Positions 1-8,046 of a stretch of DNA of 64,000 bases are shown in pieces. The number at the start of each line of letters is the position of its first letter. Position 1 is the stretch's first letter. This stretch comes from Sphingobacteriaceae bacterium (GTDB lineage: Bacteria; Bacteroidota; Bacteroidia; Sphingobacteriales; Sphingobacteriaceae). The position numbers and the translations under genes are program-made. The notes below the pieces were generated by a model. The model ran no database searches. It was not told where the DNA came from and saw only the letters and a program-made list of their open reading frames with translations. The DNA is taken from contig CANHRG010000001.1 of the NCBI GenBank assembly GCA_947463785.1, positions 310,001 to 374,000 on the forward strand, written 5' to 3'.

Positions 1-299
1 AACAAAACCTTACTGTAATTGCTACTTTGGTTTCTATTGGTACCTTGATGGGTCTATTAGGAACAGTAACAGGTATGATCAAAGCGTTCTCAGCTTTGGC
101 AACTGCTGGTGCTCCAGACCAATCTCAATTAGCAAACGGTATTTCTGAAGCCTTGATCAATACTGCAACTGGTATTGCAACTTCAGCTGTGGCTATCGTT
201 ATGTACAACTTGTTTACTTCTAAAATCGATAAATTGACTTATTCTATCGATGAAGCAGGTTTCTCAATTGTACAAACCTACGCTAGTACACATAAATAA
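1..299 (+). CDS. exbB: ExbB/TolQ-type proton channel protein, C-terminal part (5' end outside window)
   Basis: The reading frame is open from base 3 to the stop at 297-299, so the gene begins before the window. The visible ~98 residues hold the last two membrane segments of an ExbB/MotA/TolQ-family protein: a Gly/Thr-rich segment with GTLMGLLGTVTGM and a second one with NTATGIATSAVAIVMYN. ExbB forms the inner-membrane pentamer that carries protons past ExbD and powers TonB. Two exbD genes and tonB follow, which fixes the assignment. A strong hairpin (318-347) lies between this gene and exbD. A TTG at 27 is inside the channel segment and is not the start. Confidence 0.93.
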   Translation, partial: QNLTVIATLVSIGTLMGLLGTVTGMIKAFSALATAGAPDQSQLANGISEALINTATGIATSAVAIVMYNLFTSKIDKLTYSIDEAGFSIVQTYASTHK

Positions 300-317
300 T
301 AGTTTTTGATTTGATTT

Positions 318-347
318 AGTCCCGGGATCCATTCCCGGGACTTCTTT
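318..347 (+). terminator. Strong hairpin with short T-run between exbB and exbD (attenuator-like)
   Basis: A perfect 10-bp stem (318-327 pairing with 333-342), rich in G and C and with a 5-base loop, is followed by TCTTTT. It lies in the 92-base gap between exbB and the first exbD. The form is that of an intrinsic terminator with an imperfect T-tract, so partial read-through is plausible and would make more ExbB than ExbD/TonB transcript. No TAnnTTTG box was seen between it and exbD. Confidence 0.7.
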
Positions 348-391
348 TCAAAACGTTAAACAAGTACCGTTCAACAGCAAAAACATAAGTA

Positions 392-1006
392 ATGCCTAAA
401 GTAAAAGTTCCTAGAAAAAGCACTGCGATTGACATGACGGCCATGTGCGATGTGGCTTTCTTGTTGTTAACATTCTTTATTTTAACAGCAACTGCACGTC
501 AGCCAGAGCCCCTGCCTGTTGATACCCCGGCTTCAACTGTAAAAATCAAATTGCCGGAAACCGATATCGCAACCTTAACTGTAGGTCAGGGAAAAATTTT
601 CTTTGGCGTAAAAGGACAGCAGATTCGCATCAACATGTTGGATCGCATTGCTCAGAAATACAATTTGCAATTTACTGAAGATGAGAAACGACGTTTCTCA
701 GTAATCGAATCTTTTGGTGTTCCGGTAGGTAATCTAAAGCAATTAATTGCCTTGAGTGGCGATGAGCGTAACCAACCCGGCCTTCAAATAGGTATTCCTG
801 CCGATTCTACAGACAATCAATTGAATGAATGGATTTTGGCAGCCCGTTATGCAACCAAAGAGTTAAATAACGCGGATCTTCGCTTTAGTATTAAAGGCGA
901 TTCGAGAGAAGAATACCCTGAAATCAAAAAGGTAATCGATATTCTTCAGAAGCAAAACATTAACAAGTTCAGCTTGATTACTTCATTAAGACAAGCGGAG
1001 CAGTAA
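392..1006 (+). CDS. exbD: ExbD/TolR-family biopolymer transport protein (first copy)
   Basis: 204 residues. It has a short cytoplasmic N terminus, one membrane segment (about residues 15-36) and a periplasmic domain. Asp20, in MCDVAFLLLTFF, matches the conserved proton-carrying aspartate of ExbD/TolR. With ExbB it converts proton flow into motion of TonB in the inner membrane. It is longer than E. coli ExbD (about 140 residues), as usual for the first of the tandem ExbD proteins in Bacteroidota. A second exbD begins 30 bases downstream. Confidence 0.92.
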   Translation: MPKVKVPRKSTAIDMTAMCDVAFLLLTFFILTATARQPEPLPVDTPASTVKIKLPETDIATLTVGQGKIFFGVKGQQIRINMLDRIAQKYNLQFTEDEKRRFSVIESFGVPVGNLKQLIALSGDERNQPGLQIGIPADSTDNQLNEWILAARYATKELNNADLRFSIKGDSREEYPEIKKVIDILQKQNINKFSLITSLRQAEQ

Positions 1007-1035
1007 AAATCGTAAACAATACAAAATATTAAACG

Positions 1036-1587
1036 ATGGCAGAATTAGATACCTCCTCGGGTGGCGGGAAAAAAGGTGGGAAAGTTAGAAGTAAGAAGCA
1101 ATCTACCCGTGTAGATTTAACCGCAATGGTTGACTTGGCTTTCTTGCTAATCACTTTCTTCATGCTAACCACCACCTTGGCGAAACCTCAGGCCATGGAC
1201 TTGGCAATGCCTGATAAAGATAAAGACAAGCCAGAGTCTAAATTGGAAATTGCCGATAACCGTACCATGACCATCTTATTGGGTCAAAATAACCGTATTG
1301 AGTGGTATATGGGATTGGTAGATAATCCTAAAACTCCAACGGTTGATAATTATGGACGTAATGGCATCCGTAAAGCAATCATCGAGAAAATCAAAGAAGT
1401 ACGAGGTATTACCGGAGATCCAAAAAAAGGCTTGATCGTATTGATTAAACCTAGCAAAAAATCGAACTACAGAAATTTAGTCGATATTTTGGACGAGATG
1501 AAGATCACCGGAGTGCCAACTTATGCGATAGTTGATATTACCAATCCGGAAATCGAGTTGATGAAACGCGACGGGATTTACGAATAA
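1036..1587 (+). CDS. exbD: ExbD/TolR-family biopolymer transport protein (second copy)
   Basis: 183 residues. A Lys/Gly/Ser-rich cytoplasmic N terminus (1-24) is followed by one membrane segment at about 28-48, with the conserved Asp33 in MVDLAFLLITFFML, then a periplasmic domain ending in a TolR-like fold. It is a diverged paralogue of the preceding gene. The two products may form a heterodimer in the ExbB pore; this is inference from the tandem arrangement, which recurs in Bacteroidota. tonB follows after 52 bases. Confidence 0.92.
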   Translation: MAELDTSSGGGKKGGKVRSKKQSTRVDLTAMVDLAFLLITFFMLTTTLAKPQAMDLAMPDKDKDKPESKLEIADNRTMTILLGQNNRIEWYMGLVDNPKTPTVDNYGRNGIRKAIIEKIKEVRGITGDPKKGLIVLIKPSKKSNYRNLVDILDEMKITGVPTYAIVDITNPEIELMKRDGIYE

Positions 1588-1639
1588 GTTTTCGTAAATT
1601 AAGGTAAGATTTTAGAACATAGATTAACAGAAAATAGAG

Positions 1640-2452
1640 ATGTTAGGATCTAAATTAGATATTTTTAAACCTGAATGGCTCGAAGTCGTTTTCAACGGTC
1701 GTAATAAGGCTTACGGTGCTTACGAATTGCGTAAAGAAAACCCTAAGACTACTACCCGTGCGGTAATTACCGGAACAGTATTAATTGTTGTTTTGGTAAC
1801 AGCTCCGATGATCATCAGATACATTGCCGGAATTTTACCAGACGATACCGAGCAATTTAAACAAACGGAGGTTGTTTTGGCCGCTCCGCCGCCAATTGAT
1901 AAAGATACGCCTCCTCCGCCACCAGAACCACCAAAACCAAAAGTGGATCAGGTGCGTTTCCCACCTCCGGTAGTAGTACCGGCAGAAAAGGTACGTGACG
2001 AGGAGCCACCAACCGTTGAAGAATTGAAAAAAGCTGACCCTGGTCAGAAAACTATCGAAGGTGACCCAAATGCCGAAATCAAAATTGATGAGCCGGTAGG
2101 TAACTCTGAAGTAGTTGAAGACAACAGCATTGTGGATTTCTCTAGCGTTGAAGTAATGCCAGAGTTTCCAGGTGGTCAGTCAGGTTGGGGTAAATACTTG
2201 CAGAAAAACATGAAGTATCCACCAATTGCACGTGAAAACAACATTACAGGTCGTGTTATTGTGAGCTTCGTAGTAGAGAAAAACGGAGATTTAACCGATA
2301 TCAAAGTGTTGAGAGGTATTGGTGGAGGTTGTGATGAGGAAGCAGTTCGCGTACTCAAAGCAGCACCAGCTTGGAGACCAGGTGTTCAAAATGGACGTAA
2401 CGTGCGTGTGGCTTACACCATGCCAATTTTCTTCCAGTTAGCCGGACAATAA
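1640..2452 (+). CDS. tonB: Energy transducer TonB
   Basis: 270 residues. The cytoplasmic N terminus is longer than in E. coli TonB (about 40 residues with the motif GRNKAYGAYELR, common in Bacteroidota TonB). One membrane helix follows at about 41-63, then a Pro-rich periplasmic spacer (82-118, runs of PPPP and PKPK), then a C-terminal TonB domain (about 180-268) with YPPIARENNITGRV and the AWRPG motif. It couples the ExbB/ExbD motor to TonB-dependent outer-membrane transporters, possibly including the SusC protein at 22002. It sits in one transcription unit with the exb genes. Confidence 0.96.
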   Translation: MLGSKLDIFKPEWLEVVFNGRNKAYGAYELRKENPKTTTRAVITGTVLIVVLVTAPMIIRYIAGILPDDTEQFKQTEVVLAAPPPIDKDTPPPPPEPPKPKVDQVRFPPPVVVPAEKVRDEEPPTVEELKKADPGQKTIEGDPNAEIKIDEPVGNSEVVEDNSIVDFSSVEVMPEFPGGQSGWGKYLQKNMKYPPIARENNITGRVIVSFVVEKNGDLTDIKVLRGIGGGCDEEAVRVLKAAPAWRPGVQNGRNVRVAYTMPIFFQLAGQ

Positions 2453-2456
2453 TTCC

Positions 2457-2678
2457 ATGTCAAAATATGTGAATGAGCAACAGAAATCGCTGTTACAGCG
2501 ATTTCTGTTCGTTTTACGCCTCCTGATGTTTACTTTTTACATTCTGGCAGGTTCGATGTTCATCATCTGGAAAGATATGCCTGTGGAACTTGCCAGAAAC
2601 TATCGCATCGCATTTGGTGTTATTTTGATTGTTTACGCATTCCTGAGGTTCATCAGGTTAGTACAAAATAGAGATTAG
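2457..2678 (+). CDS. Small two-helix membrane protein of the TonB cluster
   Basis: 73 residues, starting four bases after the tonB stop and ending two bases before the next start, so it is part of the operon. Two hydrophobic segments are visible (about 15-38 and 50-66), the first with a charged N-terminal flank (NEQQKSLLQRF). I know no function for it. Its fixed position between tonB and the PstS-like gene suggests a structural or accessory role in the same membrane complex, but nothing in the sequence shows this. Confidence 0.75.
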   Translation: MSKYVNEQQKSLLQRFLFVLRLLMFTFYILAGSMFIIWKDMPVELARNYRIAFGVILIVYAFLRFIRLVQNRD

Positions 2679-2680
2679 TT

Positions 2681-3586
2681 ATGTTCCGAAAACTACTTGT
2701 GATCACGAGCTTAAGTGTACTGGGGATTTTGTCTGCTTGCCAGCAGCAAAGTTCAACCGGCAAACAAAGCTATACCAAAGGCAAAGTAAATCTGGTGGCC
2801 GATGAAAGTTTGGCCCCAATTGTTGAAGATCAATTATTTGTATTCGGGAGTGTGTATCCTGAGGTAGAAATTACCACCTTATACAAACCTGAGAATGCCT
2901 TGCTTAAAGATTTATTAAATGGCACTGCAAAAGTTGCTGTTATGACCAGAACGCTAACTCCTGCAGAAAGTAAGTACTTCGAACCAAAGCAGATCCGTAT
3001 TCGCGTTAACCGAATTGCTATTGATGGTATTGCCTTGATTACACAAACTACCAATGCCGACAGCTTAGTTTCTGCACAAGATGTCATTTCAGTTCTTCAA
3101 TCAAAGCCTTCTAAAATACAATCGCTAGTTTTTGATAACCCAAATTCAAGCACGGTACGTTATTTTAAAGATTTGGCCCAGGTGAAAGAATTGCCTTCCA
3201 AAGGAATCTATGCCTTAAAATCTAATCCAGAGGTTATCAAGTATGTTGCAAACCATCCGGGTTCAGTTGGAGTAGTAGGTATCAATTGGTTAATGCAAGC
3301 AGATCCCTCTTTAGAAAAAGATATAACCAGGCTACGCGTGATGGGGGTGAAAAATTTACCCGGAAAACCAGGTGCCGACCAATACACAAAACCAGATCAA
3401 AATGATTTAGCTTTGGGATTATACCCATTTATGCGTAATTTGTACCTCATTAATTGTGAGGGAGGACCCGGCCCGGGCACGGGATTTGTCACTTTTGTAG
3501 CAGGAGAACGTGGTCAACGGATTGTTTTAAAGTCTGGATTACTGCCAGATAGTATTCCCCCCCGAGAAATTAGTATCAGAAAATAG
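2681..3586 (+). CDS. PstS-like substrate-binding lipoprotein
   Basis: 301 residues. An N-terminal lipoprotein signal has a lipobox ending GILSAC (Cys20). The mature part looks like a PstS-type periplasmic phosphate-binding protein: an N-terminal VNLVADESLAPIVE strand-turn, a mid region with SSTVRYF, and a C-terminal half with GLYPFMRNLYLI and GFVTFVAGERGQRIV. No pstC, pstA, pstB or phoU lies nearby. It is embedded between tonB and a TPR gene, so it probably does not serve a classical phosphate importer. The family call is fairly sure, the ligand is unknown. Confidence 0.8.
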   Translation: MFRKLLVITSLSVLGILSACQQQSSTGKQSYTKGKVNLVADESLAPIVEDQLFVFGSVYPEVEITTLYKPENALLKDLLNGTAKVAVMTRTLTPAESKYFEPKQIRIRVNRIAIDGIALITQTTNADSLVSAQDVISVLQSKPSKIQSLVFDNPNSSTVRYFKDLAQVKELPSKGIYALKSNPEVIKYVANHPGSVGVVGINWLMQADPSLEKDITRLRVMGVKNLPGKPGADQYTKPDQNDLALGLYPFMRNLYLINCEGGPGPGTGFVTFVAGERGQRIVLKSGLLPDSIPPREISIRK

Positions 3587-3595
3587 TAAATAAAT

Positions 3596-3603
3596 TATAT
3601 TTG
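3596..3603 (+). promoter_or_regulatory. TAnnTTTG -7 box before the TPR gene
   Basis: TATATTTG matches the Bacteroidota -7 consensus TAnnTTTG. Only four bases separate it from the ATG at 3608, so the transcript would start at or next to the start codon (leaderless), or give a 10-base leader if the ATG at 3614 is used. Confidence 0.55.
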
Positions 3604-3607
3604 AACC

Positions 3608-5278
3608 ATGGAAATGTTGAAAAAGGCCTTTAAGACAACTTTAGTGTTGGTTTTGTTAGGTTCATCTCTTTTTGCACAAACCCTAGTGGATGTAAAAAAA
3701 GCAATTGATGCAGAGCAGTATCAAAAAGCAAAAAGTCAATTAAAAACGATGATTGCTACCCTGCCAACCAATGCAGAGAATTACTTCTTTTTAGGACAGG
3801 TGTATTTAAAAACAGACTATGCCGATTCGGCCAAGGTAACTTTTAACGAGGGTATAGCTAAAAACCCTTCATTTGCGTTGAATTATGTAGGATTAGGTCA
3901 GGTTTTATTGGAAGACCAAGACGAGACCATGGCCAAAGTAAACTTTGATAAAGCCGTTACTTTGTCTGATAAAAAAGACAATAGAGCTTTCTTATACATA
4001 GGTAAAGCCTATACTGCTGCCAAAAAGCCGAATTACGAGATGGCTTTAACCAACCTAACCAAGGCGCAAACCATTAATCCTAAAGATGCAGAAGTGTTTT
4101 TAGCGATGGGCGATGCATACCGTGGACAGATGAAAAATTCGGAAGCTTACAGTGCATACCGTACAGCTTTTGATTTGAACAAATCCCTACTGCGCTCTAA
4201 AGTAGAGCTGGGTGTGATCAATAAAATGTCTAAAGCATTTCAAGAATCGGCAGAAGAGTTTAATAGCGTATTGGCTTTAGATCCCAATTATGGTCCAGCA
4301 TTTCGTGAATTAGCCGAGACCTATTATTTATGGGCCAGATCAGATGCCAGAGATTACGATGGGAAGATCAAACAAGCCCTGGAGTATTATAAAAAATACT
4401 TAGAGTTAACCGACCGTTCCTTAGAATCGCGAATGCGTTATGCCGACTTCCTCATCTTAGCCAAAGATTACAAAACCTTACAGGCTGAGGCGCAAATCAT
4501 GGCTCAGAACGACAAAACCAACAAACGTATTTACCGTTACTTGGGTTACTCAGCTTTTGAAAACGGCGATTATCAGGGATGTATCCAAGCCATCAAAGAT
4601 TTCATGGCGCAGGTAGATCCAAAACGTATTATTGGTAGAGATTACAGCTACTTAGGCCGTGCAATGATTAAACTTGGTCAAGACGAAGAAGGTTTTGAAA
4701 CAGTGAAAAAAGCTACTGCGATTGATTCTAACCTAGTAGGCGGAATGAGTGAAATTGCGAAAGAATTGTATGGATTAAAGAAATACAGCAAAGCTGCAGA
4801 AGCGTATGAAATTGCAGTTAAAAATCCACAAAGAAACCTTTTAGATTATTACTACTTAGGATCATCTTATTATTTCGATTATGGTGCTAAGAAAACAGCC
4901 GGTCAGCCTGCTGATAAAGCCTTATTAGTGAAAGCAGATACAGCATTTAGCTACTTAATTCAGCGTTCACCAACCACGCATGCCGCATGGCAGTTTAGAG
5001 GCCGTATCAATCGTCAGCTAGATGATGAAAACGAAAGCCAAGGTTTGGCTTTGCCGTTCTATACCAAATACGTGGAGATTATAACGGTGACTAAACCCGA
5101 ATTGGCCGCTAAAAACACTCCTGGGTTAATTGAGGCTTACACCTATTTGGGTCAGGTAGCAGCTAAAAAAGATAAAGACTACGAAAAAGCCAAAACGTAT
5201 TTCGTCAAGATTTTGGAGTTAGATCCAGCCAATGTTGTGGCCACGGAAGCCATGAAAGCCATCGGCGGTACAAAATAA
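3608..5278 (+). CDS. Periplasmic TPR-repeat protein
   Basis: 556 residues. A signal peptide (about residues 1-23, LVLVLLGSSLFAQ) is followed by tetratricopeptide-type helix pairs along most of the length (for example NAENYFFLGQVYLKTDYADS, NYVGLGQVLLEDQDET, KYSKAAEAYEIAVKNP), ending with a canonical TPR near the C terminus (DYEKAKTYFVKILELDPAN). Such proteins scaffold other proteins in the periplasm. It ends the TonB cluster and is followed by a strong terminator. Two in-frame ATGs (3608, 3614) are possible starts. The partner is unknown; association with the TonB system is inferred from position. Confidence 0.85.
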   Translation: MEMLKKAFKTTLVLVLLGSSLFAQTLVDVKKAIDAEQYQKAKSQLKTMIATLPTNAENYFFLGQVYLKTDYADSAKVTFNEGIAKNPSFALNYVGLGQVLLEDQDETMAKVNFDKAVTLSDKKDNRAFLYIGKAYTAAKKPNYEMALTNLTKAQTINPKDAEVFLAMGDAYRGQMKNSEAYSAYRTAFDLNKSLLRSKVELGVINKMSKAFQESAEEFNSVLALDPNYGPAFRELAETYYLWARSDARDYDGKIKQALEYYKKYLELTDRSLESRMRYADFLILAKDYKTLQAEAQIMAQNDKTNKRIYRYLGYSAFENGDYQGCIQAIKDFMAQVDPKRIIGRDYSYLGRAMIKLGQDEEGFETVKKATAIDSNLVGGMSEIAKELYGLKKYSKAAEAYEIAVKNPQRNLLDYYYLGSSYYFDYGAKKTAGQPADKALLVKADTAFSYLIQRSPTTHAAWQFRGRINRQLDDENESQGLALPFYTKYVEIITVTKPELAAKNTPGLIEAYTYLGQVAAKKDKDYEKAKTYFVKILELDPANVVATEAMKAIGGTK

Positions 5279-5296
5279 AAAAATGACATTCATTTA

Positions 5297-5331
5297 AGCG
5301 CCTTAATCATCCGATTAAGGCGCTTTCTTTT
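5297..5331 (+). terminator. Intrinsic terminator after the TonB cluster
   Basis: A perfect 12-bp stem (5297-5308 with 5313-5324) with a 4-base loop is followed by a T-rich tract (5325-5332). It closes the TonB/TPR unit and lies immediately upstream of the nuo promoter box. Confidence 0.9.
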
Positions 5332-5339
5332 TATATTTG
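5332..5339 (+). promoter_or_regulatory. TAnnTTTG -7 box of the nuo operon
   Basis: TATATTTG starts in the T-tract of the preceding terminator and lies 18 bases before the nuoA ATG at 5358. It argues for the ATG start rather than the in-frame TTG at 5337, which is inside the box. I did not find a clear -33 TTTG element. Confidence 0.6.
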
Positions 5340-5357
5340 CCGCACCAAAATCAAACG

Positions 5358-5729
5358 ATGGAAGCACAAAGCACCCCCGTAAATTACTTGCCGATTATTT
5401 TTCAAATGATCGTGGCTCTTGGTTTCGTTGTAGTAACCATGGTGGTCACCCATTTGGTGGGCCCAAAACGCAAAACCTCCGACAAGTTGATTCCTTTCGA
5501 ATCCGGAATTGAGTCCATAGGTAATGCCCGCCAACCATTCTCGATTAAGTATTTTTTGGTGGCTATTTTATTTGTGCTGTTTGACGTAGAGGTGATCTTC
5601 ATGTATCCTTGGGCGGTTAATTTCAGAGACTTTGGTTGGGCAGGTGTGATCGAGATGTTCATCTTTATGGGAACCCTATTATTAGGCTTTATTTATGTGC
5701 TTAAAAAAGGTGCTTTAGATTGGGAATAA
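5358..5729 (+). CDS. nuoA: NADH-quinone oxidoreductase subunit A
   Basis: 123 residues with three membrane segments, a membrane subunit of complex I near the quinone site. The family signature is present: GPKRKTSDKLIPFESGIE in the loop after helix 1 (the usual family motif has a Cys near the end of this loop; here it reads SGIESIG, without one), then FSIKYFLVAILFVLFDVEVIF and the final GALDWE. The ATG at 5358 is preferred because the family starts about here. First gene of a complete 14-gene nuo operon. Confidence 0.95.
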   Translation: MEAQSTPVNYLPIIFQMIVALGFVVVTMVVTHLVGPKRKTSDKLIPFESGIESIGNARQPFSIKYFLVAILFVLFDVEVIFMYPWAVNFRDFGWAGVIEMFIFMGTLLLGFIYVLKKGALDWE

Positions 5730-5742
5730 GTTGTTTATATAG

Positions 5743-5750
5743 TACATTTG
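5743..5750 (+). promoter_or_regulatory. Possible internal promoter box before nuoB
   Basis: TACATTTG fits TAnnTTTG and sits in the 63-base gap between nuoA and nuoB, the largest gap of the nuo operon. It is 42 bases before the nuoB start. It could be a secondary promoter or chance. Confidence 0.35.
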
Positions 5751-5792
5751 GGCACTAATTAAAAGTGCCCTAAGGATAGAAAAAAGGCGATT

Positions 5793-6335
5793 ATGAGCGA
5801 AATTAAATTAGTAGAAGCTCCTCCCGGGATAGAAGGATCTGGCTTTTTTGCCACTTCTCTGGATAAAGTAGTTGGGATGGCCCGCTCACACTCCTTGTGG
5901 CCCCTGCCATTTGCTACATCTTGTTGCGGAATTGAATTCATGGCTACCATGGGCTCGCATTACGATTTTGCCCGTTTTGGTTCAGAGCGCCCGAGTTTTT
6001 CACCACGCCAGGCAGATTTGCTCATGGTGATGGGAACCATTGCTAAAAAAATGGCTCCGGTACTCCGTCAGGTTTATGTACAAATGGCCGAACCACGCTG
6101 GGTAATTGCGGTAGGCGCCTGTGCCTCCAGTGGTGGTATTTTTGATACCTATTCCGTGTTGCAAGGTATAGATGAGGTTATTCCGGTTGACGTTTACGTA
6201 CCCGGATGTCCGCCACGACCAGAAGCCATTATTGATGGATTTAACAAAATTCAGGAATTGGTAAGAAACGAATCCTTGCGTCGACGTGAATCTCCTGAAT
6301 ACAAAGAATTATTAGCTAAATACGGAATCCAGTAA
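5793..6335 (+). CDS. nuoB: NADH-quinone oxidoreductase subunit B
   Basis: 180 residues, peripheral-arm subunit that carries the terminal Fe-S cluster N2, the electron donor to quinone. The four cluster cysteines are visible: the adjacent pair Cys44-Cys45 (TSCCGIEFM), Cys110 (VGACASSGG) and Cys139 (VPGCPPRPE). Length and motifs are normal for the family. The stop shares one base with the nuoC start, indicating tight coupling. Confidence 0.97.
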   Translation: MSEIKLVEAPPGIEGSGFFATSLDKVVGMARSHSLWPLPFATSCCGIEFMATMGSHYDFARFGSERPSFSPRQADLLMVMGTIAKKMAPVLRQVYVQMAEPRWVIAVGACASSGGIFDTYSVLQGIDEVIPVDVYVPGCPPRPEAIIDGFNKIQELVRNESLRRRESPEYKELLAKYGIQ

Positions 6336-6838
6336 TGGAGAAACTGACTAACCAGATCTTAATTCAAAAGTTGAGCACCAAATTCGGTGAGCGAATTTCC
6401 ATTCCAACCGAACCGTACGGCTTATTGACTTTTGAAACCGGTAAGGAAAGTATTACCGAAGTGCTCACCTTTTTGAAAGAAGATGCAGCTCTTCAATTCA
6501 ATTACCTGACCGATATTACCGGCATCCATTATCCTGAAAAAGAATTGGCCATTGGTGTGGTTTACCACCTCCATAGCCTTCGCAGTAACGTAAGGGTACG
6601 GATAAAAGTATTTTTACCGGCCGATAAACCGGTACTTCCAACGGCATCCAATCTGTGGAAAGGTGCCAATTGGATGGAGCGTGAAACCTTTGATTTCTTC
6701 GGCATTCAGTTCGAAGGACATCCGGATTTACGCCGCATTTTAAATGTTGACGAGATGACGGTTTTCCCGATGCGTAAAGAATACCCGCTCGAGGATCCAA
6801 ACCGTGTAGATAAAAAAGATTATTTCTTTGGCAGATGA
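6335..6838 (+). CDS. nuoC: NADH-quinone oxidoreductase subunit C
   Basis: 167 residues, the 30-kDa-type subunit of the complex I connecting arm. It shows the family signature WMERETFDFFGIQFEGHPDLRRIL and the C-terminal FPMRKEYPLED. It is separate from NuoD (in E. coli the two are fused). Its start overlaps the nuoB stop by one base and its stop overlaps the nuoD start by four bases. Confidence 0.96.
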   Translation: MEKLTNQILIQKLSTKFGERISIPTEPYGLLTFETGKESITEVLTFLKEDAALQFNYLTDITGIHYPEKELAIGVVYHLHSLRSNVRVRIKVFLPADKPVLPTASNLWKGANWMERETFDFFGIQFEGHPDLRRILNVDEMTVFPMRKEYPLEDPNRVDKKDYFFGR

Positions 6839-8046
6839 TAAACCATCCGGTATTAACAGATAACGACCCGCAAAAAGAGACCCATACCCTCAATTTAGGT
6901 CCCACCCACCCGGCTACACACGGAGTTTTCCAAAACGTACTCGAGATGGATGGCGAACGCATTGTAAGTGGGGTATCCACCATCGGATATATCCATCGGG
7001 CCTTCGAAAAAATTGCAGAACACCGTCCCTTCTACCAGATCACCCCATTGACTGACCGTTTGAACTATTGTTCATCGCCGATCAATAACATGGGTTGGCA
7101 CATGACGGTAGAGAAATTGCTCAATATCCAGACCCCCAAGCGTGTAGATTACATGCGTGTCATTATCATGGAGCTGGCCCGTATTTCAGATCACTTGATC
7201 TGTAATGGAATTTTAGGGGTAGATACCGGTGCTTATTCGGGTTTCTTGTACCTGATGGAAGAGCGGGAGCACATTTACGAAATTTACGAAGAGATTTGCG
7301 GTGCCCGTTTAACAACCAATATTGGTCGTATTGGCGGTTTTGAGCGTGATTTTAACGATATCGCTTTCGCGAAAATCAAAAAGTTCCTCAAAAACTTCCC
7401 GCCCATCATGAAGGAGTTCGAGGCCCTGTTTAACCGTAATCGTATTTTCATTGAGCGTACTTCGGGTGTAGGTGCTGTCGATCCGGAAACCGCACTCAAC
7501 TATAGCTGGAGCGGTCCAATTTTAAGAGCAACCGGTGTAGATTACGATGTTCGTGTAAACGAACCGTATTCTTCTTATCAGGATTTTGATTTCGAAATCC
7601 CGGTAGGCACCAGCGGCGATGTGTACGACCGGTTCATTGTACGTAATGAAGAAATTTGGCAGAGCTTGCGCATTATTGAGCAAGCCTTAGAGAAAATAGA
7701 GAAAGAACCAAAAGGCGTTTTCCATGCCGAAGTACCTGAGTTTTACCTGCCGGCCAAAGAAGACGTTTACAACAATATGGAAGCTTTGATTTACCATTTC
7801 AAAATTGTGATGGGAGAGATTGAGACACCAAAAACAGAAGTATACCATGCGGTAGAAGGAGGTAATGGCGAATTAGGTTTCTACCTCGTAAACGATGGTG
7901 GACGTTCGCCATACCGTTTACACTTCCGCCGTCCGAGCTTCATCAATTACCAGATGTATGCCCCGATGAGCAGTGGCATGTTGCTTTCTGATGCGATTAT
8001 TAACATGAGTAGTTTAAACGTTATTGCTGGAGAGTTAGATGCTTAA
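6835..8046 (+). CDS. nuoD: NADH-quinone oxidoreductase subunit D
   Basis: 403 residues, 49-kDa-type subunit that forms the quinone-binding pocket with NuoB and is related to [NiFe]-hydrogenase large subunits. Visible signatures are LNLGPTHPATHGVFQNVLEMDGE near residue 20, YCSSPINNMGWHMTVEKLL, and the C-terminal RLHFRRPSFINYQ. It starts within an ATGA overlap with nuoC and overlaps nuoE by eight bases. Confidence 0.97.
   Translation: MINHPVLTDNDPQKETHTLNLGPTHPATHGVFQNVLEMDGERIVSGVSTIGYIHRAFEKIAEHRPFYQITPLTDRLNYCSSPINNMGWHMTVEKLLNIQTPKRVDYMRVIIMELARISDHLICNGILGVDTGAYSGFLYLMEEREHIYEIYEEICGARLTTNIGRIGGFERDFNDIAFAKIKKFLKNFPPIMKEFEALFNRNRIFIERTSGVGAVDPETALNYSWSGPILRATGVDYDVRVNEPYSSYQDFDFEIPVGTSGDVYDRFIVRNEEIWQSLRIIEQALEKIEKEPKGVFHAEVPEFYLPAKEDVYNNMEALIYHFKIVMGEIETPKTEVYHAVEGGNGELGFYLVNDGGRSPYRLHFRRPSFINYQMYAPMSSGMLLSDAIINMSSLNVIAGELDA

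Noticed and set aside
6516..6983. 155-codon minus-strand ORF opposite nuoC/nuoD
   Set aside because: It lies fully over two certain genes, has a composition driven by their codons and no recognisable domain or own promoter box.
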